From contig CAYTCI010000004.1 of NCBI GenBank assembly GCA_964436305.1, positions 1 to 64,000 on the forward strand: a stretch of DNA of 64,000 bases, in the 5' to 3' direction. Shown one piece after another: positions 35,649-43,604 of this stretch. Source of the stretch: JAKPUX01 sp964436305 (GTDB lineage Bacteria; Zhuqueibacterota; Zhuqueibacteria; Residuimicrobiales; Residuimicrobiaceae). Positions within the stretch are counted from its first letter, which is position 1. Each line of letters begins with the position of its first letter. The notes beneath the pieces were generated by a model, which saw only the letters and a program-made list of their open reading frames with translations, had not been told where the DNA came from and ran no database searches. Position numbers and translations under genes: made by a program.

Positions 35649-36476
35649 TTACCGGGAAGAGGGGAGGAAGAGGGCCATCTGCAGTTTGACCGGGATGGCA
35701 CGATAGATCGCCTTGGCATCCTCACGTGAAACCGCCAGCTGAATCCACAATTTGTGCTCGGGCACTTTTTTGGCCTTGAGGTTTTTCAGGGTCGCCCGTG
35801 CCTCCGCAAAGATCCGCTCCATATCAAAAGCGAATTTCTTCTTGAACTCTCCGGTGTTACTGGGGGGCTGTTCCTGCTCGATGCGCACCGTCAGGTTGCG
35901 GTTGAACTGCAGCGTGAAATGGACGTCGTTGTTCTCGATCGGGATCTCCTGGCCCGCCATCGCCTCGGCCTCGACGGTATCCTTGGGCGCATCCATGATC
36001 CGGATAGGCGATTTGGGAATGGTCGCTGTCTGGCTCAACAGCTGGAAGGGCGGGAAAAGCCAGGTGTGCAGCGAGTCGCGGCGGGCGACATGGGGAATGG
36101 CCTGACTCATCGAGTAGGAGCTGATTCGACACCGGCGCACCGGCACCCCCTTGATCAGCAGATCGACCAGGCTGTCACGCAGGTCGATGGTGATCATGAT
36201 CGAATCCTTCTTGGAGAGCTCGAGGAGGAGGTCGGCGTAGGTGTCCTCCAGACGCAGGGAGTCCATGGCATCGGCCATGGCGCGCGTGGGGGCGGCACCG
36301 CCGGAATAGGGCGTGCTGGCTGCGCCATTGCGGCCGTGGAAGGAAGTGGCGTCGGTCACCTTCATCACCGGCAGGATAACCAGCGGCAGGGCGACCATCA
36401 GCACCGGCGCCAGCAAAAAGAAGAGAAAGACCAGTTGGGCTGGCAGACGATTTTTAAAAAAAGGCAGAAGGTTCAA
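35649..36476 (-). CDS. Unknown membrane-anchored protein next to L,D-transpeptidase genes
   Basis: A protein of about 275 residues that I do not recognise. A TTG start is assigned because the open frame before it runs back into the L,D-transpeptidase gene; GAGAG lies about seven bases upstream, a weak site. One strong hydrophobic helix (LVFLFFLLAPVLMVALPLVILP, about residues 13-35) is followed by a soluble region without cysteines. It includes MDSLRLEDTYADLLLELSKK, a beta-type segment VHFTLQFNRNLTVRIEQE, and a basic C-terminal part. The single anchor near the N-terminus suggests that the rest is periplasmic. It is the third gene of a minus-strand run with two L,D-transpeptidases, so an envelope role is plausible. 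The exact start is uncertain. Confidence 0.6.
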   Translation of the reverse strand: MNLLPFFKNRLPAQLVFLFFLLAPVLMVALPLVILPVMKVTDATSFHGRNGAASTPYSGGAAPTRAMADAMDSLRLEDTYADLLLELSKKDSIMITIDLRDSLVDLLIKGVPVRRCRISSYSMSQAIPHVARRDSLHTWLFPPFQLLSQTATIPKSPIRIMDAPKDTVEAEAMAGQEIPIENNDVHFTLQFNRNLTVRIEQEQPPSNTGEFKKKFAFDMERIFAEARATLKNLKAKKVPEHKLWIQLAVSREDAKAIYRAIPVKLQMALFLPSSR

Positions 36477-36525
36477 GTGAGCACTCTCGCTAAAATGGAT
36501 CGGTAAGCTGCTGGGCAAGCCGGTT

Positions 36526-37296
36526 CTAGTAAATGAAGACCTTGGAGCCGGTATCCATGTTTTTTGCGACGACCTCCAGATCCTCATCCCCCAAGCGCAC
36601 GCAGCCATGGGTGACCGGCATGCCCAGGAACCGTTTGTAGAGGGTGCCGTGGATCAGATAGCCCTGGCCCAGTGCGAGCGCATATTCGCCCAGAACCCCC
36701 GATTCATAACGCAAGGGGGAGTCGCGCGGCGGGATCGGCCGCCCCTCCTCGACAAACGCCCAGTCCGGCATATACCAGACCGGCCGGCGCATCTTGTTGA
36801 GCACGCGGAACTGCCCGCGCGGGGTGCGGAAGATCCACTGTTTGTTACGGCTGGCGCGCAAAAGGACATAACTTCCCGTCGAGCAGACTCCTTTATGCAA
36901 CAGCTCCCGGTTTTGCATCAGAAAGATCTGGTTGCCCGAGGTATCGATGATCAGCCAGGGGTCCCGGGGGATGAAGGCATCGATCTTTTTTTGTTTGGCC
37001 TGAACCGCGCGGGAGAGCGCCAGCAGTTCCCGCTGGTAGAGCTCGGGATCGGCGGCGCTGTCGATCCGCACCGCATTTTCCCTGGGCGCCAGACGAAAGA
37101 GGAGATCGCGGAGATTGGGGGCATAAAGAAAGACGAAAAAGGCGGCGATCAGGCCGAAAAAGAGGCCGAAAAAGAGGGCGAGACCGATCTTCTTTTCGGT
37201 TTTAATGGGATCGTAGTCGTCGAAATCGGGCTGCGGTCCGGATTGGGCCCCGGATCGGGGCTGGGGACGAAAGTCCCGGCGAACGGCGCGTTTCAT
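36526..37296 (-). CDS. Membrane-anchored L,D-transpeptidase (YkuD domain), first copy
   Basis: A 256-residue protein with a basic, proline-rich cytoplasmic start, one membrane helix (about residues 37-60) and a periplasmic YkuD domain from about residue 110. The catalytic motif is complete: IHGT, then GMPVTHGCVRLGDEDL with the nucleophile at Cys232 and the histidine before it. YkuD enzymes make 3-3 peptidoglycan crosslinks or attach lipoproteins to the cell wall through a lysine. The second transpeptidase gene ends 81 bases upstream in the same direction. A lipoprotein with a C-terminal lysine is encoded further upstream, a possible substrate. Confidence 0.9.
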   Translation of the reverse strand: MKRAVRRDFRPQPRSGAQSGPQPDFDDYDPIKTEKKIGLALFFGLFFGLIAAFFVFLYAPNLRDLLFRLAPRENAVRIDSAADPELYQRELLALSRAVQAKQKKIDAFIPRDPWLIIDTSGNQIFLMQNRELLHKGVCSTGSYVLLRASRNKQWIFRTPRGQFRVLNKMRRPVWYMPDWAFVEEGRPIPPRDSPLRYESGVLGEYALALGQGYLIHGTLYKRFLGMPVTHGCVRLGDEDLEVVAKNMDTGSKVFIY

Positions 37297-37377
37297 GGGA
37301 TTCTACATCACCTGAACGAATGAACGGATATGGGCTGCAAGCGAGCCCTGTCTGGAGCGTCTGAGCTGGCTCCGGAA

Positions 37378-38574
37378 TTACCTGGCGGCACTCTGACCCT
37401 TGCCGTCGGGGGCCTGGGCGTTGTCCAGACCGGTGGTGCTGATGCTGCGCAGGGAGCCGACGATGGTGATCGGCGTGCCCTCCTCGACCATATTGTAGAG
37501 GCTGTCCATGTCGCGATTGCGCAAGGCCACACAGCCGGCGGTCCAGTTGGCCCCCTTGCCGCCGTCGCCATGGACCTCGATCAGGCCGCCGATGCCGGCG
37601 CTGCGGGCGATCTCGCCGCGGGCCTTGGCGGCATTGAATTGGGCAATATCCTCGGCGTTGGGGTAATCGATTTCAAGCGCCTTGTAATAAGCGGTGCGAT
37701 GCCCCGATTTCTTGCGTTTTACGCGATAAAGGCCTTCCGGCGTGGCCCCGTCACCGCGCTGGCGTTTGTGGCCGAGCCAGTTGGGGCCCAACTCGACGGG
37801 ATATTCGGCGGTCTTGGTGCCCTTGCGATAGACCTGGCAGCGGTGGGCCAGCTTGTCGACCAGGATGACCACGCTGCTGTTTTCGATCGACCAGCGCAGG
37901 GTCTGCTGCACCCATCTGCGCCATTTGGGCACATTGACAAAGTAGCCATTGAGGATCTGGGTGACCTCATCGCCGGCGCTACCGATATTCTTGGCAGCCA
38001 CCTGATAGCGGGCGACCGCGCGGCGATAGTCCCCGCGTTTGAAGGCGGCTTCGCTCTCCATGATCGCCAGTTCGCTGAAGGTGATGGTCTGGCGCACATG
38101 CGAGTCCATCGGCATGTCGAGAAACTGGGCGCGAATGTCGGCGACCCGTTTACGGGTCAGGTTGATGCCGGTCGCTGCAACCCAGCGCAGCGAATCGCGC
38201 AGGGTCGTGGCACGCATCGTCGCGATTTCGGCCATGTCGTTGGCCTTTTGCGTCATGGCAGTGGCGCGGCTGAAATCGCGGCGAAGCATCCAGCGCTGGT
38301 TCTCCGCAGCCCAAAGCAGACGGGCCTGTTCAAGATAGCTTTCGGCCATGCGCAGCTGGTCAGGGGCATAGACCGCTGCCTGCAGTTGACGGGCCTGGCT
38401 GACCGCCCGGCTGGCGTCGTCAAAACGCGCCACCGGTGGCTTGTTCGATAGTTCGATGATCAAGCTGACCGCGCCCAGAATGAGCGCCAGAACAAGGTTG
38501 ATGATCAGGAACCAGTTTCTTTTGGGGGAAGTGGACTCGGCTGGTCTGGCGTATCGGCTGTAATCAAACGGCAT
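37378..38574 (-). CDS. Membrane-anchored L,D-transpeptidase with DUF4398-like helical domain, second copy
   Basis: A 398-residue protein. A membrane helix lies at about residues 20-42, a helical periplasmic region at about 50-200, and a YkuD domain at about 215-370 with VHGDGGKGANWTAGCVALRN (catalytic Cys348). The helical region contains YAPDQLRMAESYLEQA followed by WMLRRDFSRA. The lipoprotein encoded just upstream has YVPELFNAAKDSLTAA followed by FALFRSFKRA at the same spacing, so the two appear to share one helical module of the DUF4398 kind. This suggests that enzyme and lipoprotein may bind each other or the same ligand. The C-terminal tail after the YkuD domain is short and polar. Confidence 0.87.
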   Translation of the reverse strand: MPFDYSRYARPAESTSPKRNWFLIINLVLALILGAVSLIIELSNKPPVARFDDASRAVSQARQLQAAVYAPDQLRMAESYLEQARLLWAAENQRWMLRRDFSRATAMTQKANDMAEIATMRATTLRDSLRWVAATGINLTRKRVADIRAQFLDMPMDSHVRQTITFSELAIMESEAAFKRGDYRRAVARYQVAAKNIGSAGDEVTQILNGYFVNVPKWRRWVQQTLRWSIENSSVVILVDKLAHRCQVYRKGTKTAEYPVELGPNWLGHKRQRGDGATPEGLYRVKRKKSGHRTAYYKALEIDYPNAEDIAQFNAAKARGEIARSAGIGGLIEVHGDGGKGANWTAGCVALRNRDMDSLYNMVEEGTPITIVGSLRSISTTGLDNAQAPDGKGQSAAR

Positions 38575-38652
38575 GCTTCACTCAACTCTATGCAACGGAT
38601 GGCTTGTGCTGGACGACAGTGGCGGCGGCGCCCGCCAGGCACCGGCTGCTGT

Positions 38653-38703
38653 TAAAAAGAAAACCTCAGCCCGCGAAGCGCTGCTTGCACGGACTGAGGT
38701 TTG
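38653..38703 (-). terminator. Intrinsic terminator after the lipoprotein gene
   Basis: AAACCTCAG / CTGAGGTTT stem (38661-38669 with 38694-38702), followed on the minus strand by TTTTCTTTTT. It separates the abundant-type lipoprotein message from the L,D-transpeptidase genes. Confidence 0.75.
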
Positions 38704-38731
38704 AAATCAACACTCAGTGAAGAGCGAAGAC

Positions 38732-39334
38732 TTACTTGCCGAGCTTCTTGTCGATGGCGGCCTGAAGCTCTTCGGCCAGGCTGCCAAGTTTCTGCAGGTT
38801 GGCCTGGGCTTTGTCGCGCGCAGTCAGGAAATCGCCGTTGGTCATGGCGGTGTTGACTTCGGCAACGGAGGCTTCGACAGCAGCCAGATCGCTGTTGATG
38901 GCTTCGAGGGCAGCACGGCCTTCTTTACCGCGCGGGGCCTTCTTCATCAGCTTCTTGACATTCTCGACGGCCGGGGTGATCTGGGCCAGAATGCCTTCGG
39001 CTTCCTTCTTCACTTCTTCCTTCTTCACGGCGGCCTGGGCCACAGCATCATTGGCGCCGGTGGTCACTTTGGCAATGAGATCCTTCGCGCGCTTGAACGA
39101 GCGGAAGAGGGCGAACTTGGAGTTCTGCTTCTCGATCTCAGCCGTGGCAGCGGTCAGGGAATCCTTGGCCGCGTTGAAAAGCTCGGGGACGTAGCGATCG
39201 GCTTCAGCAGCCTTGGCAGCATCCAGAGCGGCTTTGGCGGCATCCAGTTCCTGCTGCGGAACCTTGGCGCAACCCAGCATCAGGGCCATCGCGAACACGA
39301 CGACGAGCACAGTCACTAACGCTTTCACCTTCAT
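38732..39334 (-). CDS. Helical lipoprotein ending in lysine (Braun lipoprotein-like)
   Basis: A 200-residue predicted lipoprotein. The ATG giving MKVKALVTVLVVVFAMALML is chosen: AAGGAGG lies eight bases upstream. The lipobox LMLGC puts the lipidated residue at Cys22. The mature part is almost entirely alpha-helical, alanine- and lysine-rich, with a DUF4398-like unit (YVPELFNAAKDSLTAA) and a coiled-coil tail. The final residues are DKKLGK, so the protein ends in lysine, the residue that L,D-transpeptidases join to peptidoglycan in Braun's lipoprotein. Two such enzymes are encoded immediately downstream. The strong ribosome site, own terminator and simple composition suggest an abundant structural protein. 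Covalent linkage is inferred. Confidence 0.82.
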   Translation of the reverse strand: MKVKALVTVLVVVFAMALMLGCAKVPQQELDAAKAALDAAKAAEADRYVPELFNAAKDSLTAATAEIEKQNSKFALFRSFKRAKDLIAKVTTGANDAVAQAAVKKEEVKKEAEGILAQITPAVENVKKLMKKAPRGKEGRAALEAINSDLAAVEASVAEVNTAMTNGDFLTARDKAQANLQKLGSLAEELQAAIDKKLGK

Positions 39335-39678
39335 TCTAACAACCTCCTTAAATGGGTGTGTAAAATGGTGCACAGAAACCTTCCCTCTTTTAAACTTCTA
39401 ACAATTTATGATATAATTTGCAAAAAAACAAGAGAAAATATCTTGCAGATGCTTTTTCTTGCCCGCCTGATCCCTCTCTCGCTGGAGATCAGGCCAGGCT
39501 CTTTGCAAACACCCAGGAAAGGTATGCACTCGCACCGCAGGCTTATACAAATCTGATGCCAAACTTTTTTAACCCTTCGTTTTGTTGTTTATATTAATCT
39601 TACAGAAAGCACCACCGCGGCCTTGACGCTGCGCTTTTTCAGAATGAAAAAAAAGCAAATTTCGGAGGATTTTTCTTT

Positions 39679-39696
39679 CTCAATTTGATAATTGAG
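39679..39696. promoter_or_regulatory. Inverted repeat overlapping the sensor-kinase promoter (operator candidate)
   Basis: Perfect repeat CTCAATT-TGAT-AATTGAG whose right part overlaps the -35 box TTGATA (39685-39690). A dimeric regulator bound here would block or recruit polymerase. Which protein binds is unknown; autoregulation by the NtrC-type protein downstream is one option. Confidence 0.5.
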
Positions 39697-39713
39697 GAAA
39701 AATGTCGTAAATT
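39685..39713 (+). promoter_or_regulatory. Sigma70-like promoter of the two-component operon
   Basis: TTGATA (39685-39690), a 17-base spacer and TAAATT (39708-39713), about 40 bases before the kinase start codon. Confidence 0.6.
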
Positions 39714-39752
39714 TTATCTCTTAAAATGATAAACCCGGAGGAGCCCCCCTCG

Positions 39753-41312
39753 ATGAACCAATTTGCCGCCCTGATCCGCAAACACCAGCCGGAACTGGTC
39801 GAGCGCGCCATGGAAGCCCTGCTGATCTCCCCCTGGAGCAGCAGCCACCTCCTCGAAATCGAGGCCACCCGCCAGCTCTTCGCCGGCCTCCTCAACCATC
39901 TCGTCCTCGACATCCGCCTGAGCAAATCCCGCCAGCCCGGCCATCACCTCACCGACTATGCTCTGCAGCTGTATCAGAAAAGCCCCCACCTCCGCCAGGA
40001 CCTCCACAGCCAGCTGCTCATCCTCGGGATCACGCGGCTGGTCGTCAACCACTTTCTCATCCTCAACAACGAAGCGCAACACGACCCGCAGTTCCCCGTG
40101 CGCTTCGAGACCCTGCAGCGCCTCTATGATCACACCCTGATCAACCTCAGCCACTTCTGGGGCGAAGCCTATCAGCAGCTCCACCAGCGCGACCAGACCC
40201 TGATCCGTGAGCTCAAGATCGTCAAGGACGGTCTGCAGCGCCAGCTCAACCTGACCTATCAGCTGCTGCAGCAGTCGCCCCTCGGGGTCATCGCCGTCGA
40301 CAGCGAGTTGCTCGTCCAGCACTGGAATCCCATGGCCGCCAAGCTCACCGGCTACGAGCCACCGGACATCCTCGACCGTAACGTGATGACCCTCTTCACC
40401 GCAACCAGCCAGCAGATGCTGGCCAAAAAATTCGCTTCGCCTCGAGGTTACCACGCCAACCTCGAGGTTTACATCCAGCGCAAACAGGGCGCCATCTTCC
40501 CCGCCCTGCTTTCGCTCGGCCGGATCGCCGAAGGGCAGCAGCCGCGCTTTCGCTACGTCCTCAACTTTCAGGATATCAGCGAGCGGGCGGCCTTCCAGTC
40601 GAGTGTGCAGCGCCTCAATCAGCTGAGCGCCCTCTCCCGCCTGAGCAGTGCCATCATGCATGACATCCGCAATCCGCTCAACTCGATCGGCCTCAATACC
40701 GAACTCATCGAGCAGGCCCTCCAGTCCAGGCGCGAGGGGAGCGAGGCACGGATCGCCGACCTGATCGAGGCAACCAAGCGGCAGCTGCTCCAGCTGCGCA
40801 GCAACCTCGATCAGTATCTGACCTACACCCATCTCTCCCATCTCAAGGTGGAGCCCTTCGACCTCGCGCGGGAGCTGGCGCTGCTGGTCCAGGAGAAGCG
40901 CCTGGAGGCCGCCTTCCAGTCGGCCTCACTGCACTATCGCAGCACCGAGACGGCCTCTCCGGTGATGGGGGACTGGATTCAGCTGCAGCGGGTCTTTATC
41001 AACCTGATCACCAACGCCATGGAGGCGACGGGCAGCGGCGGGATCATCCAGGTCCGGCTGATTCGCCGCGGCGGGCGCCTCTCAATCAGCGTCGCCGACA
41101 ACGGCCCGGGTATCGAACCCGAGATCGAGCGCAGCCTCTTCACCCCCTTCTTCACCACCAAGAAGAGCGGCGCCGGCCTGGGTTTGTTCATCTGCCGTGA
41201 AATCGTTCTGGCCCATCACGGGCGCATCAAGGTTACCTCAACCCGCGGCAAAGGGACCCGTTTTACGGTCAGCCTGCCGCTCTACATCCATCCGGAGAAG
41301 GAGACGGCATGA
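39753..41312 (+). CDS. PAS-domain sensor histidine kinase, NtrB-like
   Basis: A 519-residue cytoplasmic kinase with no membrane helix. The ATG giving MNQFAALIRKHQ is chosen because GGAGGAG lies nine bases upstream. Residues 1-150 are an all-helical sensor-like region, followed by a PAS domain (about 175-290: LLQQSPLGVIAVDSELLVQHWN). The HisKA dimerisation domain has the phospho-acceptor His303 in MHDIRNPLNSIGLN. The HATPase domain has the N box (NLITNAMEATG), G1 (DNGPGIEP) and G2 (GAGLGLF). Its stop overlaps the start of the response-regulator gene (ATGA), so the two form a standard pair that would control sigma54-dependent genes. Confidence 0.92.
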   Translation: MNQFAALIRKHQPELVERAMEALLISPWSSSHLLEIEATRQLFAGLLNHLVLDIRLSKSRQPGHHLTDYALQLYQKSPHLRQDLHSQLLILGITRLVVNHFLILNNEAQHDPQFPVRFETLQRLYDHTLINLSHFWGEAYQQLHQRDQTLIRELKIVKDGLQRQLNLTYQLLQQSPLGVIAVDSELLVQHWNPMAAKLTGYEPPDILDRNVMTLFTATSQQMLAKKFASPRGYHANLEVYIQRKQGAIFPALLSLGRIAEGQQPRFRYVLNFQDISERAAFQSSVQRLNQLSALSRLSSAIMHDIRNPLNSIGLNTELIEQALQSRREGSEARIADLIEATKRQLLQLRSNLDQYLTYTHLSHLKVEPFDLARELALLVQEKRLEAAFQSASLHYRSTETASPVMGDWIQLQRVFINLITNAMEATGSGGIIQVRLIRRGGRLSISVADNGPGIEPEIERSLFTPFFTTKKSGAGLGLFICREIVLAHHGRIKVTSTRGKGTRFTVSLPLYIHPEKETA

Positions 41313-42667
41313 TCCCTGTCAAAATCCTGCTGGTCGATGACGAGGCCGACACCCTCCAGGCGCTCCAGCTGGGGCTGGAGGATGAGGCCTATACCATTCT
41401 CACCGCCGCCTCGCGCAACGAGGGTCTGCAGCGGATCAAGTCGGAGGAGCTGGATATTGTTATCACCGATCTCAAGCTCAAGGACGGCTCGGGGCTGGAT
41501 TTGCTGGAGTATCTCCAGGAGCAGCAGCCGCAGCTCCCGGTCATCATCATGACCGCCTACGGCTCGATCGAATCGACCAAGGTCGCGCTGCGCAGCGGTG
41601 CCTATGATTATCTGGCCAAGCCCTTCAGCCTCGCCGATCTCAAGCGGATCCTGGCCAAGCTGGTGGAGGTCATCACCCTGCGCAAGGAGAATGAGCGCCT
41701 GAAGCTGCTGCTCGGGCGCAGCGACGACACCCCGGTGATCATCAGCGGCAGCCCGGCTCTGAGGGCGATTCTCGAGCTGGTCGATCAGGTGGCCCCTTCC
41801 CGCAGCACCGTCCTGCTGACCGGCGAGACCGGCACAGGCAAGGAGGTGATCGCTGCGGCAATCCACCGCCAGAGTCCGCGCGCCGACAAGCCGCTGGTCA
41901 AGATCAACTGCGGCGCCATCCCGGAGAATCTGCTGGAGGCGGAACTCTTCGGCTATGAGCGCGGCGCCTTTACGGGGGCGGTGAAGCAAAAACCCGGCAA
42001 GGTGGAGCTGGCCAACCAGGGCTCGCTCTTTCTCGACGAGATCGGCGATCTGGCGCCGGCGATGCAGGTCAAGCTGCTGCGCTTCCTCCAGAGCGGCGAA
42101 TACGAACGGCTCGGGGGCACAAGCGCACTCAAGGCCGATGTCCGGATCATCGCCGCCACCAACCGCAACCTCGAGGAGCAGGTCGCCAGGGAGCTCTTCC
42201 GCGAAGACCTTTATTACCGCCTCAATGTCATCACCATCACCCTGCCGCCGTTGCGGGACCGGGCTTCGGATATCAAGCCCCTGGCCTATTATTTCATGCA
42301 GAAATACAACGAGATCAACAGCAAGGCGATCGAAAAGATCGATGAGCAGGTGCTGGCGCAGATGATGACCTATCCTTGGCGCGGCAATGTGCGCGAGCTG
42401 GAGAATATGATGGAGCGGGCGGTGGTGCTGGCCAAGGGCAATGAGCTCAAGATGAGCCATTTCCCCTCCCTGATCGCCGGGATGGCGGGGCTGGAGGTCT
42501 CGCTGGGGCCGCTGGCGGGCAGTTCGCTGGCCGAGATCGAGAAACGGGCCATCGAGCAGACCCTGCGCTATTGCAATTATGACAAACAGAAGAGCGCCAT
42601 GCTCCTGCAGATCGGCCTGGCCACGCTGTACCGCAAGATCAAGGAGTACCAGATCGAGGAACTCTAG
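41309..42667 (+). CDS. NtrC-family sigma54-dependent response regulator
   Basis: A 452-residue activator. The receiver domain has the acidic pocket D10-D11 and the phospho-acceptor Asp54 in ITDLKLKDG, with the conserved Lys in YLAKPF. The central AAA+ domain carries Walker A GETGTGKE, the GAFTGA loop (residues 219-224) that contacts sigma54, Walker B LFLDEIG and the arginine-finger region. The C-terminal Fis-type helix-turn-helix is short (KQKSAMLLQIGLATLYRKIKEY). All parts needed to activate sigma54 promoters are intact. A sigma54-like promoter is present at 60331-60346 in this window, a possible but unproven target. An intrinsic terminator follows. Confidence 0.94.
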   Translation: MIPVKILLVDDEADTLQALQLGLEDEAYTILTAASRNEGLQRIKSEELDIVITDLKLKDGSGLDLLEYLQEQQPQLPVIIMTAYGSIESTKVALRSGAYDYLAKPFSLADLKRILAKLVEVITLRKENERLKLLLGRSDDTPVIISGSPALRAILELVDQVAPSRSTVLLTGETGTGKEVIAAAIHRQSPRADKPLVKINCGAIPENLLEAELFGYERGAFTGAVKQKPGKVELANQGSLFLDEIGDLAPAMQVKLLRFLQSGEYERLGGTSALKADVRIIAATNRNLEEQVARELFREDLYYRLNVITITLPPLRDRASDIKPLAYYFMQKYNEINSKAIEKIDEQVLAQMMTYPWRGNVRELENMMERAVVLAKGNELKMSHFPSLIAGMAGLEVSLGPLAGSSLAEIEKRAIEQTLRYCNYDKQKSAMLLQIGLATLYRKIKEYQIEEL

Positions 42668-42694
42668 GGGATTATCATTTTAAGAAGCGGGTTT

Positions 42695-42757
42695 GCCGCG
42701 CCCCGGCGCAGATTCTCATAATGAGAATCATTTGCTGAAAAAGGGCGCGGCTTTTTT
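42695..42757 (+). terminator. Intrinsic terminator with an internal palindrome
   Basis: Outer stem GCCGCGCCC / GGGCGCGGC (42695-42703 with 42743-42751), then six T. The loop contains a second perfect repeat, GATTCTCAT / ATGAGAATC (42711-42729), which overlaps a Fur-box-like sequence. Confidence 0.7.
42717..42735. promoter_or_regulatory. Fur-box-like sequence
   Basis: CATAATGAGAATCATTTGC matches the classical 19-base Fur box at 15 of 19 positions by my count. It lies within the terminator loop, upstream of the acetyltransferase gene. Whether it binds a Fur-family protein is unknown, and the overlap with a terminator could make the match accidental. Confidence 0.4.
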
Positions 42758-42851
42758 CATTCCGAAAAAAAGAGCCGGTTGCGGCAATCCATGACGCTTT
42801 ATCTGGTACTCTAACTCTTTTATTATCATAGTCGTTATTCTGCCAGTTTTT

Positions 42852-42866
42852 TGGCATTGTTCTTGT
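42852..42866 (+). promoter_or_regulatory. Weak sigma54-like promoter before the acetyltransferase gene
   Basis: TGGCAT, five bases, then TTGT (42852-42857 and 42863-42866) resembles the -24/-12 pattern, but the -12 element has GT where GC is expected. It lies directly after the genes of an NtrC-type system. Weak evidence. Confidence 0.25.
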
Positions 42867-42952
42867 TTAGTGCTTTTCTGCCAGATAGACGCTGGTGGAG
42901 GGCCCGCAGCGAGGGCTCCCGGCCTTTGAACTCCCGTTCAAGAGTAGAGACT

Positions 42953-43444
42953 ATGATCACCGTCCGCCCCATGGTGTCGCAAGATCGCGAAGTGCTGTAC
43001 GAGGTACTGCAGAAGACCAGTGTCTTCAGCGTGCAAGCGATTAATCTCGCCATGGAGCTGGTCGATGCCTACCTGTTCAATGCCGGCCAGGAGGAGTACC
43101 GGGTCGCGGTCGGCGAAAATGAACAGGGTCAGGCGGTGGTCTTTTCCTGCTACGGGCCGGTTGCCGGCACCGAAGGCACCTGGCGACTCCATTTTCTGGT
43201 CGTCACCCCGGCGCATCAGCACCATGGGATCGGCACCGAGATGCTGGCCTGGCTTGAACTCCGCATGCAGCAAGCCGGTGCACGCCTGGTGGTCATCGAG
43301 ATCACCTCGGAGGCGAGCCATGCCGCCTTCACCCGCTTTTTCGCCGAGCAGGGATACAAGCAGGCCGGCCGCATCCGCAACTATTTCCGCAGCGGCGAAG
43401 ACATGCTCTTCTATATCAAGCATCTTCAGCCTGCCGCCCTCTGA
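42953..43444 (+). CDS. GNAT-family N-acetyltransferase
   Basis: A 163-residue acyl-CoA-dependent acetyltransferase. The ATG giving MITVRPMVSQDREVL is the typical beta-1 start of the family. The acetyl-CoA-binding loop follows FLVVTPAHQHHGIGTEMLAWLE (motif A: Q/R-x-x-G-x-G/A, here HQHHGIGTEM), and ITSEASHAAFTRFFAEQGY is motif B. The substrate is unknown; the RIRNYF..GEDMLFYIK ending matches small-molecule or ribosomal-type acetyltransferases. It lies 285 bases after the two-component operon and is not coupled to it. Confidence 0.87.
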   Translation: MITVRPMVSQDREVLYEVLQKTSVFSVQAINLAMELVDAYLFNAGQEEYRVAVGENEQGQAVVFSCYGPVAGTEGTWRLHFLVVTPAHQHHGIGTEMLAWLELRMQQAGARLVVIEITSEASHAAFTRFFAEQGYKQAGRIRNYFRSGEDMLFYIKHLQPAAL

Positions 43445-43497
43445 CCGCTGCGCCCCGCTGCTTCCTCCCTCGCGGCCTTACCCCGCCTTTTTGCCGC

Positions 43498-43526
43498 TTG
43501 ACTTTTATCCGGGATTTTTTTAAGTT
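43498..43526 (+). promoter_or_regulatory. Sigma70-like promoter of the aldose-epimerase-like gene
   Basis: TTGACT (43498-43503), a 17-base spacer and TAAGTT (43521-43526), about 80 bases before the GTG start. Confidence 0.55.
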
Positions 43527-43604
43527 AATTTATTGTTTTCCAAGCATCGGCATCTACCCGCCCGAGCGGTTCGCATCATCTCATTTATTGCCAACGAGGA
43601 ACGA

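Larger units (their letters stand above)
39335..39752. other. Divergent intergenic region between lipoprotein and sensor kinase genes
   Basis: An AT-rich 418-base region without genes. It holds the promoter and inverted repeat of the kinase gene (39679-39713). On the minus strand a possible lipoprotein promoter is TTGTTT, a 17-base spacer and TAAATT, about 80-110 bases before its start; this is weak. No other structure is seen. Confidence 0.45.

Noticed and set aside
37330..38451. A 373-codon plus-strand frame across the L,D-transpeptidase gene
   Set aside because: Antisense shadow of the YkuD gene.
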